From Campylobacter concisus (GTDB taxonomy: Bacteria > Campylobacterota > Campylobacteria > Campylobacterales > Campylobacteraceae): a stretch of 64,000 nt of DNA. Position 1 is the first letter of the stretch, and each line of letters begins with the position of its first letter. The stretch lies in assembly GCF_003048615.2 (NCBI RefSeq), contig NZ_CP049263.1:1922001-1986000 (forward strand), read 5' to 3'. The notes beneath the pieces are model-generated. The model was not told where the DNA came from, searched no databases, and saw only the letters and a list, made by a program, of their open reading frames with translations. The position numbers and the translations under genes were made by a program. Positions 60,285 through 64,000 of this stretch are shown here, piece after piece.

Positions 60285-61391
60285 TTACTTTTTCAAAACG
60301 TAAAGAAGTTCGTCTACGTGGATGTTTCTAGCTTTTAAATTTCTGCTGCCGCGGTAGGCGTTATACTTTTGGCGAAGCAGATGAACTTTGCCCATTTTAT
60401 TTAGATTTTTGTCAAATTCATCTTGGTTTATAAAGCCCTCTGAGTTAAACGAGATGAGCACAAATTTCGCCTTTAAATTTGCTATGAGCTCGAAAAATGC
60501 CTCGCTCGCTGATGATTTTTTATTAAAAACTGATCTGTTCCAGTCCTTTGAGATGCCTGAGACTTTTGAAATTTTACTTGGCTCTTCGTAGCTTGCGATG
60601 AGATTTAGCATGAAGTAGTTTGAGCCGTATGGATGCTGATTATAAGGCGGATCAAGATAGACTAGATCAAGCCCATCAAGCTCTTTTGCCAACAAATTTG
60701 CGTCCTTTTGATAGACCTCAAATGGCACGCTGAAATTTGAGAAAATAGGCTTAGTCAAATTTATATCAGAAGTGATCCTTGAGATGGCATTTTGCCCATG
60801 TCCGCCAAACTGGCCAACTCCCTCTTTATTTTTATGAAAACCTTTAAAAATTCCACTCGTATTTGCATGCACGCTTGCGTTATAAAGTAGTGGAGCTATG
60901 AAAAATTTTCTCATCTCCTCTGGCAACATCTCACCTATGAGCCTTCTTGCGGTGTCAATGAATTTGGCATTTTTTTTCGTGTAAAAAACCCGCTCACCAA
61001 AAGCTATATTTTCATCATCTTGCGGGGCATAAAGCCTTGTTATAAAGCCCTCAGAAAGGCTCTTTTCTATCTCTTTTTCAAGCTTTTTTTGCCAGAAATT
61101 TATCTCATCTCTTAGCTCATTTGTGGCGTTTTGCAGATAGCATGAGTTTGTGATGAAGCTGTAAAGCTCCAAGTCGTTTGCGACTAGAAATTCGCTATTT
61201 TGTTTTAAAAACCTAGCCACCACGCCGCTTCCGCTAAAGAGGTCGCAGCAGCTAAGCTTCTCTTTTTTTAGCTCGTCTTTTGCGTATTTTACGCCTCGCT
61301 CGATAAAGCCTAAAAGAGAGCGTTTGTTACCAAGATAGGTTAAAATTTGCTCTTTTAGATAGGCTTGATTTTCTTGTCTAGCTGGTTTCAA
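60285..61391 (-). CDS. Solitary D12-class N6-adenine DNA methyltransferase
   Basis: The 368 residues hold the D12 order of motifs: X YLGNKRSLLGFI (19-30), I DLFSGSGVVARFL (50-62), a target-recognition insert, and IV VYLDPPYNQHPYGSNYF with DPPY at 247-250. It methylates adenine in DNA. No endonuclease is adjacent, so it is an orphan. From memory, C. jejuni Cj0208 (CtsM) is an orphan methylase of this class that marks RAATTY and is needed for natural transformation; this could be the homolog. The C-terminus contains RQKYNAYRGSRNLKARNIHVDELLYVL. Its start is one base after the luxS stop, so both are cotranscribed. Confidence 0.88.
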   Translation of the reverse strand: MKPARQENQAYLKEQILTYLGNKRSLLGFIERGVKYAKDELKKEKLSCCDLFSGSGVVARFLKQNSEFLVANDLELYSFITNSCYLQNATNELRDEINFWQKKLEKEIEKSLSEGFITRLYAPQDDENIAFGERVFYTKKNAKFIDTARRLIGEMLPEEMRKFFIAPLLYNASVHANTSGIFKGFHKNKEGVGQFGGHGQNAISRITSDINLTKPIFSNFSVPFEVYQKDANLLAKELDGLDLVYLDPPYNQHPYGSNYFMLNLIASYEEPSKISKVSGISKDWNRSVFNKKSSASEAFFELIANLKAKFVLISFNSEGFINQDEFDKNLNKMGKVHLLRQKYNAYRGSRNLKARNIHVDELLYVLKK

Positions 61392-61392
61392 A

Positions 61393-61908
61393 TCAGTGCT
61401 TTTTTAGTCCCATAGCATCAACGTCAAGCTTGATCTCGTCGTTGTTTATGATGACTAGGCCTTGTGCTAAAATTTTGCTTGCTATGGCGTGCGCTTCATC
61501 AAGTGAGTGCATCTTGTAAGTGCCACATTGAAATTTATTTAGCTCTGGGATCTTATCTTGATCTTTGACCTCTAAGATATCTTTCATCGAAGCAAGCCAT
61601 GCCTTTTTTACAGCCTCTTCGCTAGGTGTGCCGATCACACTCATATAAAAGCCAGTCCTGCAACCCATCGGCGAGATGTCTATGATCTCCACGCCGTTGC
61701 CATTTAGGTGGTTTCTCATAAAGCCAGCAAAAAGATGTTCTAAAGTGTGAGTGCCCTTTTCTGGCAAAATTTCTTCATTTGGCTTGCAAAATCTCAAGTC
61801 AAAAACGCTGATATCATCGCCTTTTGGGGTCTTCATACTCTTTGCTAGTCTTACTCCTGGGGCTTTCATCTTCACATGATCTACGCAAAAACTATCAAGT
61901 AGTGGCAT
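61393..61908 (-). CDS. luxS: S-ribosylhomocysteine lyase LuxS
   Basis: LuxS splits S-ribosylhomocysteine into homocysteine and the AI-2 precursor DPD in the activated methyl cycle. The 171 residues have the metal site HTLEH (His54, Glu57, His58), [10 protein letters not shown] with the catalytic Cys83, and the third metal ligand Cys128 in CGTYKMHS. Length and motifs are complete, so the enzyme should be active. An AAGGAGAATA ribosome binding site precedes the ATG. It lies one base before the adenine methyltransferase gene on the same strand. Confidence 0.96.
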   Translation of the reverse strand: MPLLDSFCVDHVKMKAPGVRLAKSMKTPKGDDISVFDLRFCKPNEEILPEKGTHTLEHLFAGFMRNHLNGNGVEIIDISPMGCRTGFYMSVIGTPSEEAVKKAWLASMKDILEVKDQDKIPELNKFQCGTYKMHSLDEAHAIASKILAQGLVIINNDEIKLDVDAMGLKKH

Positions 61909-61963
61909 ATATTCTCCTTTAAATTTTTGGTAATTTTAGCGTAAAAAAGATTTAAAAATTTAA

Positions 61964-61989
61964 AGGCTCACGTAAATTTACATGAGCCT
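61964..61989 (-). terminator. Terminator after the dCache chemoreceptor gene
   Basis: AGGCTCACGTAAA and TTTACATGAGCCT pair with one mismatch in a 13-bp near-perfect stem. On the minus strand it is followed by TTAAATTTTTAAATC. It lies 25 bases after the chemoreceptor stop and before luxS. Confidence 0.75.
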
Positions 61990-62014
61990 AGTAATATTTG
62001 AGTGGTTTGGGATA

Positions 62015-63979
62015 TTAAAATTTATTTTTTCTAACGTCTGTTAGTATGACCTTCGCCATGCCGTCTATCTCGCTAGTTACGTCGTTTGTAGTATTAACAA
62101 CTGAAATATTTTCTTTTGTAACATTATCTATTTGAGATACACTTTGATTTATCATATCAACAGCTGTTGTTTGCTCTTTGATTGATTCACTCATCTCGTT
62201 AATTGATTGAGCAAGGACATTTGTATTTGCCTCGATCTCGCCTAGACTTTTTTGTGTTCTTTCAGCTAGCTTTCTAACCTCATCAGCCACAACTGCAAAA
62301 CCACGTCCATGCTCACCTGCACGAGCAGCTTCTATGGCAGCATTTAGAGCGAGTAAATTTGTCTGATCAGCAATATCACGGATAATAATGATGATATTTT
62401 TGATCTCATCACTTTGTCTTATAACATCCGCTGTCTTTTGAGATATTGCATTCATTGAGCTTGACATCTCTTCGATAGCTGCTGCACTTTCTTGAATAGA
62501 CTCTGCTTGCTTGTTTGCTCCTGAAGTTAAATTCTTCATAGATTCAGATAAAATTTGTGCTTTTTCTTCCAAAATTTGTGCCTGGTTTAGATTATCATTT
62601 AGCATATTGCAAATAGCAACACCAGAGCTATTTATACCAAGCATCATAGCTTTTAGATCAGCTTCAATGTTTTCATCTATTTCAATCTTTGCAGTATAGT
62701 CATTTTTAGAGTAAGCGTTTAATATATTTATTACATTACCCAAATTTTTACTAATAGAACTAAAGAAAGTGTTTAGTAAATCTTTTAGTTTGATAAGAGA
62801 TGGGTTATTTGGGTTCTCACTTAGTTTGACGCCTAAATTTCCTCTTATCATATTATTTGCAGCTATATTTAGCTCTTCAAGCATGGTATTATCTTTTTTG
62901 ATGCCAGCTATGACTTTGTCGATATTTTTATTTATCTCTTCGCTCATCACGCCAAATTCATCAGTAGTGTGGATATCTAGCTTACTTGGGGCAGTGCTGC
63001 TCTCATAAGTGATAAATTTAAATGTATCAGAAAGCTTCTCTTGGATAACTCCGATAGGTTTAAGTGAGCGTTTTAGTAGTACAAATACAATGGCTGAGAG
63101 TATGACTATAAAGAGCACCGCAAGTATTAGCTGAGCTTTTAAGATAGGCATAGTGTTGTTTGAAAAGGTATCCGCACCTATTGCAACAGCAGCAAGCCAG
63201 CCATCATCGTTGATAGGTAAAATTTTAGCTGTTACATCTTGGTTTTTAGAGTTTTTATATGAGATCAGACCATTTTCGTCAAATTCTTTATTGTTATACT
63301 TTTCTGAGACGACCTTTGTAGCAGGTAAGATGGTACCAACTTCTGAAGCTATATCAGAAATAAGCATAGTTCCATCTTTTTTCATAATATAAGCATATCC
63401 ACCTTCTTTAGTTTTACCAATATCAAGGATCTTGTCACTTAACTTTTTAATGTCTATATCAATACCGAAAACACCTTCAAATTTACCATTTTTAGTAACA
63501 GGAGCAGTAAAAGTGATAACTAGATCATTTGTAGAAGTAACTCTTGGCTCGGTATAAATTTCTTTATTTTTCTCTTTTGTACTCTTATACCAACCTCTAG
63601 TTCTTGGATCATATTTATCAGCTACGGTTGTTCTTTTACCATCTGATTGAAAAAAGCGTCCATCTTCATCACCATAATATACATAAGTTATTATGGAATT
63701 TGATATCTTTTTTTCAAGCAAAACGAAATTCATTATCTCGTCGCCACTTTGCAACTCATCGATAACAGCTGAAGATTTTTTAACGTATTCTAAATTTTCA
63801 TCAAAAAACGTATCTATGACACCTTTTACATCTTTTAGAATTTGATCTTCTTTTTGGCTAACAAGCTCAACCACCTTTTTCTCTGACGTAAAATAGCTGA
63901 CTGCGGAAATAGCACAAAACGAGATGATGAGTAAGATCATCAAGGCAAATGCTATTTTATTTGTGATAGAACGAAACAC
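62015..63979 (-). CDS. Methyl-accepting chemotaxis protein, double-Cache sensor
   Basis: The 654-residue receptor has a first helix (about 10-30). A periplasmic dCache_1 domain follows, with [32 protein letters not shown] (the ligand-contact Arg/Trp/Tyr) and [21 protein letters not shown] second helix (about 282-305), a HAMP-like part and the signalling coil come after. Its tip [43 protein letters not shown] is standard. dCache_1 receptors with RGWY motifs often bind amino acids. The upstream CTCCTTT (AAAGGAG on the coding strand) near the window edge is its ribosome binding site. Confidence 0.93.
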   Translation of the reverse strand: MFRSITNKIAFALMILLIISFCAISAVSYFTSEKKVVELVSQKEDQILKDVKGVIDTFFDENLEYVKKSSAVIDELQSGDEIMNFVLLEKKISNSIITYVYYGDEDGRFFQSDGKRTTVADKYDPRTRGWYKSTKEKNKEIYTEPRVTSTNDLVITFTAPVTKNGKFEGVFGIDIDIKKLSDKILDIGKTKEGGYAYIMKKDGTMLISDIASEVGTILPATKVVSEKYNNKEFDENGLISYKNSKNQDVTAKILPINDDGWLAAVAIGADTFSNNTMPILKAQLILAVLFIVILSAIVFVLLKRSLKPIGVIQEKLSDTFKFITYESSTAPSKLDIHTTDEFGVMSEEINKNIDKVIAGIKKDNTMLEELNIAANNMIRGNLGVKLSENPNNPSLIKLKDLLNTFFSSISKNLGNVINILNAYSKNDYTAKIEIDENIEADLKAMMLGINSSGVAICNMLNDNLNQAQILEEKAQILSESMKNLTSGANKQAESIQESAAAIEEMSSSMNAISQKTADVIRQSDEIKNIIIIIRDIADQTNLLALNAAIEAARAGEHGRGFAVVADEVRKLAERTQKSLGEIEANTNVLAQSINEMSESIKEQTTAVDMINQSVSQIDNVTKENISVVNTTNDVTSEIDGMAKVILTDVRKNKF

Positions 63980-64000
63980 CTTTACTCCTTTAAATTTTGT

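Noticed and set aside
1-64000. CRISPR arrays, rRNA and tRNA genes
   Set aside because: No evenly spaced direct repeats and no tRNA- or rRNA-like stretches were found by eye; intergenic gaps are short and A/T-rich.

Overview
The window looks like a chromosomal segment of a Campylobacter close to C. concisus, C. curvus or C. showae. The DNA is AT-rich with very frequent TAAATTT strings. Its genes include a desulforubrerythrin, FlgE behind a sigma-54 promoter, ThyX, LuxS, Cys-rich Sel1 proteins and a Wolinella-type mcc sulfite respiration cluster. From memory, several neighbourhoods match C. jejuni order: ilvD next to rrc; an RluA-type synthase, purB and nrdA; and RNase J, ksgA, a phosphorylase, rlmN and a small hydrophobic protein. 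I see no rRNA, tRNA or CRISPR.

Layout. 0-4.5 kb: ilvD, rmuC, a small secreted protein and desulforubrerythrin. 4.5-12.2 kb: a minus-strand run of accessory enzymes with two exported tannase/feruloyl-esterase-type hydrolases, a double ABM-domain protein, a flavodoxin-fold oxidoreductase, two SDR-type proteins and an iron alcohol dehydrogenase. 12.2-21.6 kb: nucleotide metabolism (purB, nrdA, nrdD, nrdG). NrdD is split here: its glycyl-radical domain is a separate 56-residue ORF with its own ribosome binding site. An AT-rich OLD-type ATPase/TOPRIM gene and a broken small gene sit between nrdA and nrdD. 21.8-33.7 kb: RNA modification and housekeeping genes (an RluA-type synthase, rlmN, hisF, an SF1 helicase, ksgA, RNase J, KpsF and an RsuA-type synthase).

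33,716-37,558 is a 3,843-bp IS1595-type transposon with 26-bp perfect terminal inverted repeats and a perfect 8-bp target duplication (CTTGTTTC). Its passengers are a Type II restriction-modification system (an endonuclease resembling the NgoBV/NlaIV family, a cytosine-5 methyltransferase and an HTH regulator). The transposase carries a frameshift and a start-less winged-helix-like ORF lies at the right end.

37.6-52.8 kb: a Sel1 protein, then a long minus-strand respiratory block. Two-component genes mccR and mccS (the kinase has a CXXCH heme motif) precede mccA, mccB, mccC, mccD and ccsA1. MccA has seven CXXCH motifs, one CX15CH motif and two extra cysteines at the positions expected for the Cu(I) ligands. 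Directly downstream on the same strand are Sel1, a hypothetical gene, NosL, a small membrane protein, an ABC permease, an ABC ATPase, a Cys-rich membrane protein and a second NosL-like protein. I read this as a probable copper-delivery module for MccA. 52.9-64 kb: two chemoreceptors, pyrE, an antiporter, flgE, thyX, a solitary adenine methyltransferase and luxS.
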